Of a stretch of 64,000 nucleotides of DNA, positions 1 through 12,180 are shown piece after piece. Origin of the DNA: Lates calcarifer. Lineage: Eukaryota > Chordata > Actinopteri > Centropomidae. Each line of letters opens with the position of its first letter. Position 1 is the first letter of the stretch. Location of the stretch: assembly GCF_001640805.2 (NCBI RefSeq), contig NC_066852.1:8230194-8294193 (forward strand), given 5' to 3'. The notes beneath the pieces are model-generated. The model had not been told where the DNA came from. It worked only from the letters and a program-made list of their open reading frames with translations, and made no database searches. Both the position numbers and the translations under genes were made by a program.

Positions 1-181
1 TCAAGCAACCACAAGCAATTACTCAGACTAATTGTATCCAATATACAGAATGAAAGCACTGGCAGCATGGGAGGCCTGTTCATCAAGAGCTCAAAGAGGA
101 AAATTGCTGCTGCTGTTGGCAAGATCACTTTTGGTACATTTTAGCAGTGTTGATATTGTACATAGATGTGATTTGGTCTGT

Positions 182-760
182 GTGTATTTAAGTACAATTT
201 TGAGGTACTTGTACTTGAGTATTTCCATTTGATGTTTCATTTAATTTTGTATTTTTGTATTTGATTTTAGAGGGAATAATACAACACATATTAAAGATGA
301 AACTGGTGGTTCCCAACCTTTTAGTTTGTGACCCACTTACAAGAACCACTGTTTAGTTCAGGCCCATTATCCTGTGAGGTGTTAGCAGTTCCACTAAAGA
401 ACCATTTCCCCACTAAACCTCTTAAATAGTTTAATTTGAATAACTGTAAGAGCCCCAGAGGTCAGGTTGTCGAATATTTCACAAAAAACAGATATTAAAA
501 ATAAAAACTAATTTGTCAAGCTAAACTTAAAAAAAAAAAATAAAAATCTCATGACCCTTCAGATTTATCTTGTGACCCTTTGGAGGCCCCTGACCCTAGG
601 TTGAGAACCACTGGACTGAACTAACAGTACAAAGTACAAAGTATTTAAAACCAGGTCCACCTCAACCAGCTATAACAGGAAAGTGCTACCTACTTAATCA
701 GGCATCAGTATTAAAAATCGATTCTTGTAACACAGTATAAATATACAGGTGCCATTTTCC
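182..760 (+). repeat. AGTACTT-type teleost interspersed repeat, interrupted by another insertion
   Basis: The left part (AAGTACAATTTTGAGGTACT, then TTGAGTATTTCCATTT) and the right part after 615 (ACAAAGTATTTAAAACCAGG, then CCACCTCAACCAGCTATAAC) read like the two parts of a repeat common in percomorph genomes. A separate element (304-613) sits between them. Identification is from memory of the repeat text, not from a search. Confidence 0.55.
304..613. mobile_element. hAT-Charlie-like non-autonomous DNA transposon remnant
   Basis: The ends are inverted repeats: TGGTGGTTCCCAACCTTTTAG-like on the left and CTAGGTTGAGAACCACTG on the right, whose reverse complement is CAGTGGTTCTCAACCTAG. CAGTGGTTCTCAACC is the terminal sequence known from MER5/Charlie-type hAT elements. 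The interior has no coding capacity. The 8-bp flanks (296-303 and 614-621) agree at 5 of 8 positions, so any target duplication has decayed. Confidence 0.5.
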
Positions 761-893
761 TGCAGAAGAAGTTCTTTTACTTGTGATTGTTAAGTACATT
801 TTGGTTCTTCGTAGGATTTCGATTGAAGAATATTTCACCAATTTCTTTGACCACTTGCAAATGTTGACCTATATAATGCAGTTACTGGTAGGA

Positions 894-915
894 AATTAAT
901 TAATTAATTAATTAA
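894..915. repeat. (TTAA)n microsatellite
   Basis: Perfect AATT/TTAA alternation over about 22 bp. Confidence 0.9.
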
Positions 916-3900
916 ACATTCTATATTGATTCATTATGTACTGTTTTTATTGCAGCTTGGTGACAGTTGAACATCAGGACTTTCTTGTGATTTATTTTTG
1001 ATACTGGAATATGCAGAGAGGTTGTTTGCTTCCTTTCTTCTTCCTCAGCATTTAAATTGTGTTTGTTGTATTTCACAATACAAACAGCTCAATTTGTCTT
1101 TTACACTATGAAATGCGAAATTAGCACCCAAACTTTTGTTTAACCTGGGCTGCTGCTGCTCCAAGTTGAATATTCTGTTTGTTTCTTTTTATTTCCCTGT
1201 GTGTGCACACTCACAGACAAAGGACTTGTGTCTTTTCAGCTCGGTACTTACAGAATAGTTTATTCAGCTTTAAGAACAACAGTTGCTAGCCTCATATTTG
1301 CAGACTAAAACATCTACTCTGGAGCCATTATGCCCATATGAAATCATAAAATAATACAATTGCTTTTTGTAATTGAATCAATTTTTCTTTCTATTCTCAC
1401 CTGGCCAAAGTGTTTGGTCATAGTCAAGGGAGCTGTGGTGGCGGCTTTGCCTGTAGGAATTCAATAGTGTATTGTTCATTGTATAACTTTATTATCTTGT
1501 CTATACCAGCAGACTCATCAGGATTTCCAGTGTTCCAGAGACTTTTAGAAACGCTGAGTTGAATTGTGCTTTTTCTAAAATAGGAGGTAGAGTAGCTCTG
1601 TAATTGGACTATTACAGAATTGGATGATGACTAGTAGTGCTACACTTTTCCAGTTGTGATTCAGAAGTCTTATAGCATAATACATTCTTCTATTACATTT
1701 CTAAATTTAAAATCACAGAGCTAGCTTTAATTAATCTGTCCAACCTGTGCTACTTGTATAACACTGTGTTCTTAGACATATGCACTCACACAGCCATACT
1801 GTAGCAGCTCCTTCATAATGAAATTTTTGTTCCATGTTACCATTAAAGTTTCCCAACTTAAACTTCTGCAATCAGTAGAATTTGAACTTCAGTCGTAATT
1901 CTGCCATTTCCAGAGCCTTATGCTAATAAGACTGATTAAAGTAGATGAAATCAGTTTCCAGTTGTGGCTGCAGTTGCAGCAGAAATCCTCTCTGTACTGT
2001 TAAAGTAGAACACACTTTATCTACGTACATACTAGCATTAGGCTCAGGAGAGTACAATGCAGAAAGAAAAGAGCAGTCATAATGAGCCAGCCAACTAGAG
2101 ACGTTAATACAAAGAGACTGCAGCTCAAATAAAGAAGACAAAAACACACGTACAGTGAAACAGAGCCATTCTGGGAGCTCAGTAAGGCCAAACACCAGCA
2201 GCAGGCTGCAGCAATTCACACAGCAGAGAGCCAGTGAACATTTATGGACCCTGGCTGCCAATTTCTTTTTGGGAGAATGTTTGGCTTCATGACTCCCTGT
2301 GGACCTTTGCTGGAGGAATTAGAAATAGGTATGTTGTCAGAGGCAGACAGAGGTAAGAGCAGAGTGGATGCTGAGGCTTTGCTCTCTTCCGAGGCTGCCG
2401 CTTCACCCTCGTTAAGTTACGCAGGCTGATAGCAGGCAGGGGCTTCAGTGAGAAGATGGAGATAAAGTGGGACATTTTACTATTGCTATTGTGTTTGAGT
2501 CAGAGCATTTGTCGCTGGCAATATAGCGCTGCCATTTACCGCAGGGACCTGCTTATATTAACCAATCTGATAAAAGAGACACACTGACAGTCTTTCTATC
2601 TCTGAGGATCCCAATAGCCATAAAAGAGCTTTTGTTGACTCACATTTTCAGTGGGTGTTACTGTGAATACCGGCTTTCTTAGCAATAGGAAGTTACAGGC
2701 TTTATAGCTTTCTTACATCAGCAAAGTAGACCTCATAGTCCTTTGCTACTCAGCAGCACTGTTATTGGTTGATAATTGTTTTGTAGCAGGGAGAATGTGT
2801 GGCCAGTCTCATCTCAGAGTTGAAGGATTCTTGAGGAAGATCAGAAAGAAATATAAATGTGTCTCTCACAGAGGCACAGTTTTTAATCTATTTATAACTT
2901 TGCTAGTTAGATAGATCTGGTTTTATGTCAAGAATTATCTGTCTAACTGGTAAAAAGGATTTGGTTCAAATTTCATGTAAATGAAATCGGGTCAACTGGC
3001 CTGAATGCTGGAGAGCACTTTTTTCCTCTCAAAGGTAAAAATTTAAAAATCCAAAATGTTTTTAAAAAGACTACATTTCAAGAACAAATGCAATCAGCTG
3101 TGGCATGCTTCACATAGTATTCTGCAGTGGTTGTAATCTTTTAGTGTGCTTTGTGTTTTTCAAGTGGCAGTGACCTCCAGAGCTGCGCTACCAGAAAAGT
3201 GTCTGACCTTTACTCGCTCAGTGAGGGCAAGTGGCCTGTGGGTGCCAGGCCAGGGTCGAATGAATGCCAGCACCTTTGCAGTTTTTTTCTATTCCACAAA
3301 AGCTAAAGTCTGTTTTTACGCCTAAAGCTTTAACAAGCTCACACATTTGAATCTTTAGATTTTTCAGATCCCTGTCAGAGACAGAGTTTGTCTTTGCCTG
3401 ATGATGTGTTTTTCATCTTCTATGCATCTGACTCTCATCTGTATTCTATCTTCAGCCCTCCATCCCCATCGATTAACCCCAAACAGTAGAGCAGATCTTT
3501 TGCTGGGTTTAAAGGACTCAGCTGTCAGGGGAAATTTCATGCCCAATGCTTTTTCCATTAGGGAGAAACAGGAGAATCTACCTCCTCGGGGGCATGCATC
3601 TAAAAGTTGTGGACCATGAACCCTATAGGCTCTTTTAAAGCTCACATTATGAATTAGAAAGTGTGTGAGGTTGTACACCTCACTAGAGACAGATAGAAAG
3701 CAACTCAAAGTTCTGTATTCAACCCATCTGCAGCCCACTGATGAATATACAGTTCAAAGTGTATATACAAAGCACTTAAGGCATTGAACCATAGCTTTCT
3801 GGCTTTAGCAGCTGCACAGTTGTTAAAAGGGTAGGGTTGTGAAGATGTTAAGCTTTTATTCAGTGGCAACAAATATGATTACCAACACAGAGTGGGAAAT

Positions 3901-4059
3901 GTGAGAGATGGACAGGATTAGAATGAGTAAGTGAAGAAAGAAATGGATCTGTGATCCAGTTATCTGCAGGGTAAGAGTGTTAGAATCTGACACTGAATTT
4001 CTGTTCACTACAGGCTGTGGTTACATACACCTGTCAGTGAATTTAAGAAATAGGTTTAA

Positions 4060-4670
4060 ATAGGAAATATGCTTATTGGCTTTTTAGTGGACAGCTGGAT
4101 GAGAGAATCAATACAACTCTCATATCTGTACAATAAATATGAAACTATGGCCAGCAGTCAGCTTAGCTTTCCACAAAGACTGGAAACAAGCGCAGCTATC
4201 CCTACTCTGTCCAAAGGTAACAAAATCCACTTGTCAACACCTCTAAAGCTCACTAATTAACATGTTATCTCATTTGTGTAATCCATCCAAAAAGTGTAAA
4301 TATGACCATTTGCTGTTTTATTGGGGGTGGGGGGTGGGGGTGCCAGACTGTTTCTTGGCTGAGATATGTTGCCAGGCAACCAGAGGAGATTCCAAGAACT
4401 TACAGCTCTCAGCCAAGAGGTAGTCTGTCATATAATCCCCCATAAAACAGCAAATATGGATTCAAATACATCATTTTAATTAGTGAGCTTTAAAGGTGCT
4501 GGTAATTGGTTTTTACTACCAATTGATTGAGCCAGGCTAGCTGTCTCCCCCCTGTTTCTAGTCTTTATGAAAAGATATGAACTGTGGGCTGAAGCCATAT
4601 ACTGGTATTTACTGTACAGATGCAGAGTCGTACCAATCATCTTATCCACAGAAAATGAATAGACATTTTC
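4060..4670. mobile_element. Palindromic MITE-like teleost element
   Basis: A long imperfect palindrome. Left arm TAAAGCTCACTAATTAA (about 4244-4260) pairs with TTAATTAGTGAGCTTTAAAG (4476-4495). ATTTGCTGTTTTAT (4311-4324 region) pairs with ATAAAACAGCAAAT (4442-4455). GACTGTTTCTTGGCTGAG (about 4346-4363) pairs with CTCAGCCAAGAGGTAGTC. The outer ends also match: GGAAATATGCTTATTGGCTT on the left, and the CTGTTTCTAGTCTTTATG segment with its flank on the right. No coding capacity. Related fragments occur at 33633, 63714 and 63949. Confidence 0.7.
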
Positions 4671-7402
4671 TCTTTTGTTCTAAATTACTTCTACAAGTCA
4701 GTCTACAAGGATATGTCAGAAATGTCACACTGAATCCTGGAAATAAGTTTGAATACCTTTGCAGCCATTTGTTTGTCATTTTTTTTCTCAAAATGACTGA
4801 GATGGGCTTGAGTGTAGGCAGTCGCTTATTGAATCGTGTACTTCACTGCAGACGAGTACAGCAGGAAAGTCCTGAATTGAGATGAGAAGATCTATAGTGT
4901 GCTAGCTTCAAAGTCAGGGAGCTGAAATGACCAGAGCAGACCCCCTGTGATGCTGGATTGGAAATGAAGCCCCAGGAAAGCGAGAGGGAATGATTTTTCT
5001 ATATATTTTAATAAACTGAATATTTTTCTGCTTACATACTGACAGCAGTATGTCTCATCAGCCATAATTGCTGTGCAGGAGTTCGAACAGAAACTAAAAC
5101 TACTCTTGTTTTAAATTTTTCTGTTTTAAAATTTTCAATCCAAAAATCCTGTCAAAATGATTCAAAAATCTTCTGCTGATGATTGGACCAACAGGACTCA
5201 GATGTCTGATTTTCTCTTGTTCATTAAAAATCAAACTGATAAATGTTACACAGAAAGTGGTGTAAAAAGGCTTTTTCACACCACTGTAGCTGATTTAGGA
5301 AGGTTTCTACCATCACTTACTGCTTTTACATACATTTAGAGGCTCTGTTTAGTGCCTGAGATATCATAACAACTGACTGGGGCATATTTTCTATTTGAGG
5401 GGAGCAGGAGAGACCAAGGCTCAGCAGGGACTTAAGCTAGAGAGCTGGGCAGGAAACAGATGGCATTGGTGGAGGGAGTGGGGGCGGGCGGTGCACAGAT
5501 AGACACGGTGCCTGGCCAGAGGATATTACAGCGAGCCTGGACACACTCATCCTCTGTCCCCTGCCTCCCAGGGGATTAATAAACCCATCGTGGCTGCTGC
5601 CCATATGGAGAGCTGCAGAAGGGATGTGACACTGAGGGGGTGATACTGTAACTGGTTAGCTGTTTTGTCCCACTTTGACTCTGAAATGTTTGGGGACCAT
5701 GCTACTGTTCCAGATGTTACAATTCAGTCACTTTGTCAAGTAATGGAGGGCAAAGAAAGAGAGTCAGACAAAGGTGACGGCTTTGATTTGGTCCACTGAG
5801 GATGCTTAGAAGACTGCAGGTGTTCATCACTTATTTTTATAATTTTAACAGGTGGCCACTCTTATGACTGGCATAAAAACAAGGAGGAAACCCCCCATCT
5901 GGGTTTATTCCTCTAACCTGGCCTCCACAGAAGGACACTTTATCCTCCACCTTGCCTGAAATGGCTTTCTAACAAAGGTTCTAGCATTCTGTGTAGCTGC
6001 TGCTGTGTCAGTATCGACTTTGTCTGGAGCTCTATTGGTGTGGGTGACATTTCTTGTATTCATCACCTCTGGTGCAGCCGAGGGTCTGTCTAACCTTTGA
6101 GGCGCCAAGCAGTAGCCCACTGGAAGAGCAGCAGCCAGCTCAGCTGACCTTTATGAGTGCTTTCACAGCACCCACCCCCCCACACCCTCACCCTGCCCCA
6201 ACCCTCCCTCCAGCTAACTCTTAGTCTGCTGGCTACTCTAGACACCAGTGTCTAGTGCTGACAAGCTGTATCTGCTGCTGTCCTCGGCTCCCCAGAGAAC
6301 TGGCTGGCCTCTGCAGCCTGTCTCTAGGTATAGGCTTACAAACAAGGATGGCGACGGAGAGCAGACAGTGCAACTTGACTTCCACACAGTGAAGATAGAT
6401 AGTTTTACTGCAAATAGGCAAGGAACTGATTTGCTGTGTAACTTTTACATCCTCCTCGTAGTGTAAAAAGTACTGTATGTGCACACGTGTGTAGTTGCAC
6501 TTGAAATGTTGATATGTCAAACTAGGCTTAAATGAAGGTGAGCTCCTGTCACAGGAGTCACTACAGGTGGTGGGAAGAATAAAATAAAAATCCACAGTAA
6601 TAACAACAGTCATGCATCCTGCTAGATGAATGTTCTTCTTGCTGTGGTAACATTCAACAACTCTTTGATGGAAAAGTGCAGAAATTTGCTGACTGACCAG
6701 ACTAAAATGCAGTATGATAACCTCACTGCACTTAAAATCTATTACAGGATTGTTTTAATGTTATTCAAATAACATTGAAGTAACTCCTGGTAGTAAAAGA
6801 TAGCTCATTCCGAGACAGACATTTGCTTTCACTGTCCTTTACTGATTACTTTTTTGTACTGATCAGCTCAGCTCATGCACAGGACTGCTTCGATTTCCCA
6901 ATCTATGTATGAATATACAAACTGTTGTTTGTACAGAGGCTGGGGATTATAGCAGGATGCCTCCTCTGAAAGGTGCCTTAATCCTGCTCCCGGCTTGCAG
7001 ATTAGAAGCCCGTGCTTTTTGAAGATTGTACTCAATATCAGCTCCTTCCTCCGGCATGTAAACACATTTCAACACTGCTTATCCCACAAACATAGCTTGA
7101 GACCCCCCAAAAATACAGCCCACATAAGATATCAAAGGCATTACTGCATTCATACATGTATGCATGTATCATCTCTGGGAGCAGTGCGATGGAGCCTGTG
7201 TTAATGCTTGAATATCTGCCGCTTCATAGCCCGCTAGCACGTTGTCCTTTCTGACAGATGGCCAGAGGAGATGTGAAATCTGAGCAGGCAGAGAGGTGGG
7301 ATGTCCATTGTGGCATTATAGTTTGTCTCATGTTATCTCCCTTTTGCCACGACCCAGGCGCTTTATGCATGGCTGCTGACCCGGGAGCGCTGCAGATTGA
7401 GG

Positions 7403-7410
7403 TATAAAAG
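7403..7410 (+). promoter_or_regulatory. TATA-like box, possible promoter
   Basis: TATAAAAG in a locally GC-richer setting, followed by a purine-rich stretch (AGCAGCACGGAGGAGGAGGG). It could mark the start of an srrm3 5' UTR exon, but I found no convincing donor downstream, and chance TATAAAAG matches are expected in AT-rich DNA. Confidence 0.25.
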
Positions 7411-7493
7411 CAGAGACAGTGGTAGGAGCAGCACGGAGGAGGAGGGAGGAGTGACCGATCTCACCTTGACAGTTTGAGGGAAGCTGCTAAAAT

Positions 7494-7513
7494 GTTTTTT
7501 TTTTTTTTTTTTT
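7494..7513. repeat. Poly(T) tract
   Basis: A run of about 19 T, possibly the reverse-strand tail of an old retroposon. No flanking body was recognised. Confidence 0.7.
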
Positions 7514-8430
7514 AAATCCCCTCTCTCTAGCTGCAGGGTCGACGGGTGTGTACGCACGTGTGCACCCGTCTGCGTGCCTCTCTGCAGGGCAGTGAGGTGT
7601 GTGAGGAGCTGATGACAGATGGTCATCATCACTGTCAGTGACATATCTGTCACCATGTCCTCCTCTCCACCTCTCTCATCCTCTGATGTTTTTCTTTCTA
7701 TGATCTTTTTTCCCCTTATAATGTAAGGATGGGCTTGAGGTCACAGAAGATTAGAGATGATGGGGTTTCAGCCTCCCATCAATCAATCTGTCAATTTCTC
7801 TCTCAGAGCCCCTCCCTTCTGACATCCTCTCTTAGTCTTGCAATCTCTCAGTCTTCTTTGGTTCCTACTCAATATCTGTGCCTGGCTTCAGCTGCTGTTT
7901 GGTCTGTAGTGTTTGTCTGCACAAGCAGGTCCAATTTTAAGCCTTGCATTTTTCAGTGGGAGCCATTACTGAGAAAACCTGTCAAAACAGGGTTTTTTGG
8001 AGGTTGACCTTGATTCGGTGGAAGCTATCTGTCCTCTAGCGCAAGTTAATCACTGTGTGTCTCCTCGCTACGAAGAGAATGCTTCCTTATCATGACAGGC
8101 AGGGGACCTGTCAGTGATTGGGGTGGGGGGGTGGGGTGGGACTTGGTGTCCAAAAATATCAGGAAAAATGACAAAACCTTCCCTAATCACTCTCCTGTGG
8201 TGCAGCATCAGACAGCATTCCTGATCTGTCAGCAATCTGTGGCACAGTCCCAGTGGACAGCGCACCAGAGATTGCACGCCATCCTCCATCTCTACACATA
8301 CAGCACAGAGTAGAAATATACAGTATGTATGTACTGTGAATGCAGAGAGGGAAGAAGCGCACAGTGCACAATCCTGTCTCTCTGCTGTGAATGAACTGCA
8401 CACGGGCTGGGAGATCAGAAAGTAGGTATA

Positions 8431-8432
<2 letters not shown>

Positions 8433-8469
<37 letters not shown>

Positions 8470-8489
8470 GTGTGTGTGTGCGTGTGTGT
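8433..8489. repeat. (TG)n microsatellite
   Basis: TG repeat interrupted by two CG units. It generates open frames encoding Thr-His or Val-Cys repeats that are not genes. Confidence 0.95.
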
Positions 8490-10261
8490 AAGTGTGGGTC
8501 TTATCTTGTTGAGGAGAAGGGCAATGTATGACAGGCGACATAGTGTACTCCCTCTGAAAAGCCTCCACCAGTGACACTTGTCCTCTCTCATATCTGTGTC
8601 TGGTCTATTATCGTTGTGGAAGCCGGCGCCGGGCCAGTGGCAGGGCCTGAATCTAGATATCACCAGCCGACATCTCTAATTGGAGCATGCATGCAAATTA
8701 TACCCCTGTTTATTCTTATAGATGATTGCGTCCACATGCAGCCGGCTGTGAAATTGAAACCTTTACGCTACAAGGTCGAGTTGGTCATCTCCGGAAAATT
8801 TCAATGGACAGGTTACACCCTGTGTTTATTACAAGTGTTTGACCAATGCACAAGGCAAACCCTACTTATTCACTGCAAAAAAAAAACAAACAAAAAACGT
8901 TACACTGGTACTAGACAGGCATTTTTACTGCTATCATCAAACAACCACAATCAAATAAATTATGGTTGCTGCTACATTCAAACAACCGCCTGATGATTTT
9001 GAGAGGCACACAGAGCAGAGCAGTCTTTAAAGGACTGACATTTTGCCCTGTTTTTTTTTTTTTCCCTGAAGATGGAATGAAGCCTCCGCTGTGTGCTCGA
9101 TTTATAAAAGCACTACTGTCCAAATTAATTTGAAATGGAATGTCAGGGTTGCCTTGGAGACACGCTGAGGCGGAAGCCTGCTATTGTAACTCACCTGAGA
9201 TATCGTAGGAATGGCCACCTCCGCGTTTTAGGAAATGAAATAGTCATTTCATTGTGGGTTTAGTTTGGGGATTTGTCATTGCCATTGATTTGGCAAGCTC
9301 TGCATGTGTACTTACAACTCATGCTGTATTTTACAACCAATCCTGTCTCCTGCTTCTATACAACTAAATTGCAACAGCAAATATGTTTTGAAGGAAATGT
9401 AGTCTCCACTTGGATCATGTTCAGAGGCAACATAATTTTTTAATGAATGAAGCACTACGTGTCTATAGGGCAGTGAAGTGATCAGGAGGTGTTTTGGATA
9501 GATGCTACATGTTCAAAGTCCACAACTGTCAAACCTGTCTGTGGTGAGATTTAGGAAGCAATAGCAACAATTATTTTCATTATATGTTTATATGCTGATT
9601 ATTTTCTTGATTAACTGAATAATTTTTGGATATATTATGTGAAAACAGCAACAAAAAAAATGCCCATCACAATCTCCCAGAGCCAAGGTGATTTAAATGA
9701 AAGAAAAGGAAGAAAAAGCAGCAAATCCTTACATTTGAGAATCATCACATATTTTTCCATAATAAATGACAAATGGATTGAATGTTGGAGCTCCACTGTC
9801 AGTCAGATCTATTTAAACCACACACACCCAGTCCTGAAACAGATTAGTTGAATTTGTGACTGTTAAATTCTTAATGATTAATACCACAGGATGTTTTTTT
9901 CTTTTACTTTGAGATATGTTTATTTAGTCACATTGTTATCATGAAATATATACCACAGTAGTGGTAGTAATCCACTACAAATCAGGTGTGATGTTTTACA
10001 GCTTAGAAAGATTTTCATGTATTTTGCTACCATTGAAAGCACCCATAGATTTACATTCATTTCCATATAGCATGTGTCAAATCAATTACAGTACAATTCA
10101 TTTTGGTGCAGTGCCCCTCATTATTTCAAAGGTCTGGTGATTGATTTTCAACTGAAATGCTTGGAAAGCAGTGGTAAGAAAAATATCTACAGAATACGTT
10201 TGAAAATCAGGTCAGCAAAAATGTTAAGTATTCCTAATTTGTAGTTAAAGAGCTAAATGTT

Positions 10262-10264
10262 TTT

Positions 10265-10296
<32 letters not shown>

Positions 10297-10305
10297 TTTT
10301 TTTTT
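10262..10305. repeat. (TTTC)n microsatellite with T run
   Basis: About nine TTTC units followed by a T run. Confidence 0.95.
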
Positions 10306-11891
10306 AGAAAGGTATAGGAATTAATTTGGACTACAGTTGTCCAGTGTGCTGATCAAGGAGGTCTGCTTAATGAATCATATAACTTTCGTGCAAATTAACT
10401 TACTGTTGCTATGTTCTTTCTCGTTGCTATACTTTATCACATCACTCTCTCTGGCATTTCTGCTAAGAAAAAAAAACACTTTCTTCTAATTAAGAGAAAA
10501 TGCAAGTTCAGCTTGTTCAATACAAGCACCAGTCCAGTCTCTCACCTGTTGGTGTTCCAGATGTCACACTGTTGTTGCAGACTTACCTCGGCTTGCTGAG
10601 CATCCTGTGCATAGCTGTCTCCATCTTACTGCCCTGTCTCACCAATTAACGAGCTATCTAGGCAGCACCACCAGCTCCATGAGTTAGTTTCAGCTCTGAC
10701 AGCCATTTGCTAATTTTAAAAGGCATTGTGTAAACTGCTTCTGTCAATACAAGTCCAACAATACAGCAAAGAGCAGTATGAATCTTGTCCTCTGAAGGTG
10801 TTTTATTACGAAATAATGTTCTTATTGTCCCTTTCATTCACTTACATTGTCTTTTTCTCCTTTGCCCATTAAATTGTTCCATCTTCTGTAGCAACCAGTG
10901 AAAACCTCTTTTCTTTTCATTTTTCTCTCTCATGTGTGGTCTCGTTTAGCGCACACTGGTGTCTGCTTCCCCATTATACTCTCTTTTCTTCATCCTGAGC
11001 AGCCTAGTAGACCATCATAATACATTATGTCAAGTTAATTCAACTTTTTATCTGTAGCCAGTACGCCTATAGATCCTCAGCCAACGTGTCCCTAACCTCC
11101 CGCTTTTATCTGCATCTTTCTGCTCTTTTGTGTCTCATCATGAGAGCCAGGGAAGAGAAAACTGCATCTGATTTGTGTGCAGGCTTGTGGCTCAAGAGCC
11201 CTTGGCTGACAGCTGTGAATGCCAGGACTCACAACAACACAAGCCAACAGCTCATGCCTCTTATGAAGTCTGGTTCAACCACTGAGCAGGATAGCAGCGG
11301 CCATCAGGGGATCCGTGTGTGCCTGTAATGTAATGAATGGCATTTCAGTAATTACTGGATGGCAGGAATTAAATCCACCTTCATAGAGGACTGATGAGAA
11401 AGTCGATTTAAGCTTGATAGATCCATTGTTATGATTAGAGAAAAGATCATTACATTAATGTAGCTTAAAACTAAAAAAGAAAAAAAAAATCATTGTGGCT
11501 ACAGTGTTTTTAAAGCAATTCAGTGTGTTTCTTCCAAACACTATATCTTGATTACCTGGGGATTGACCTGAAGATTTTTTAAGCTTCCTCCAAAAGCTAA
11601 GTTGAGAAAATATTTGAAAAGAAAATCACTTGGTTTGCTGCTGTTGTGCTTTGCAGGCATTATGTCTTATAATTCATTATTTTGTTACCATAGCAACCAG
11701 TGCACAAACTTAATTTCTAAGCATTAGAAAAACCACACTGTAGAAATAAATAGGTAGCAGCACGCTCAAAACATAATTATGGCTATTATTATAACTTTTA
11801 ATAACATGTGTATAGTGACACTGTCGTTGGATATTGTGTTTGTGTTTAATCACTCCCTCTGTTAAATCAAGTCAGTGCTATATTCAGTCTT

Positions 11892-12180
11892 CTAAAGCTC
11901 CTGATTCTCTGATTGTCTTTTTTTGACAATTGCGGAGATACTCTGTCCTCTTTTAAAGTGTTGACAATAGTAGTGGCCAGGGAAGTACTTTCTTAACAAC
12001 TTCACAGTCAGTCTGTTGATAAATGGTGTGTAGGTGCCCTTGTCTAACCTGAAATCCACAACCAATTTTTCTGTCTTCCTCCTCTTGACTATTTTAAGCT
12101 CTTGCTGTGGAGCACTGTTCATATTAGAGGACTCATTGTTGTCCATCATAAGCCCTGTGACATGACTGGGCTGCATATTA
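11892..12180 (-). pseudogene. Degraded non-LTR retrotransposon (LINE, L2/Rex1-like) reverse transcriptase fragment
   Basis: On the minus strand, 94 codons are open, with a block RRKTEKLVVDFRLDKGTYTP. The TK(E)xVVDFR pattern followed by a Thr/Pro stretch and INRLTV resembles the segment after the catalytic FADD box of L2/Rex1-type reverse transcriptases (KTKEMVVDFRR...). The normal FKFLGV block is missing, and the catalytic box itself is not present, so this is a short, deleted remnant. Assignment is by motif memory only. Confidence 0.45.

Noticed and set aside
8229..8266. Possible REST (RE1) site: TCAGCA and GGACAGCGC
   Set aside because: The right half-site is good, but the left half is weak and the spacing between them (about 27 bp centre to centre) is outside both the canonical and the known expanded arrangements.
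8068..8577. 169-codon minus-strand frame with Thr-His repeats
   Set aside because: It runs through the TG microsatellite at 8433-8489 and has no recognisable domain.
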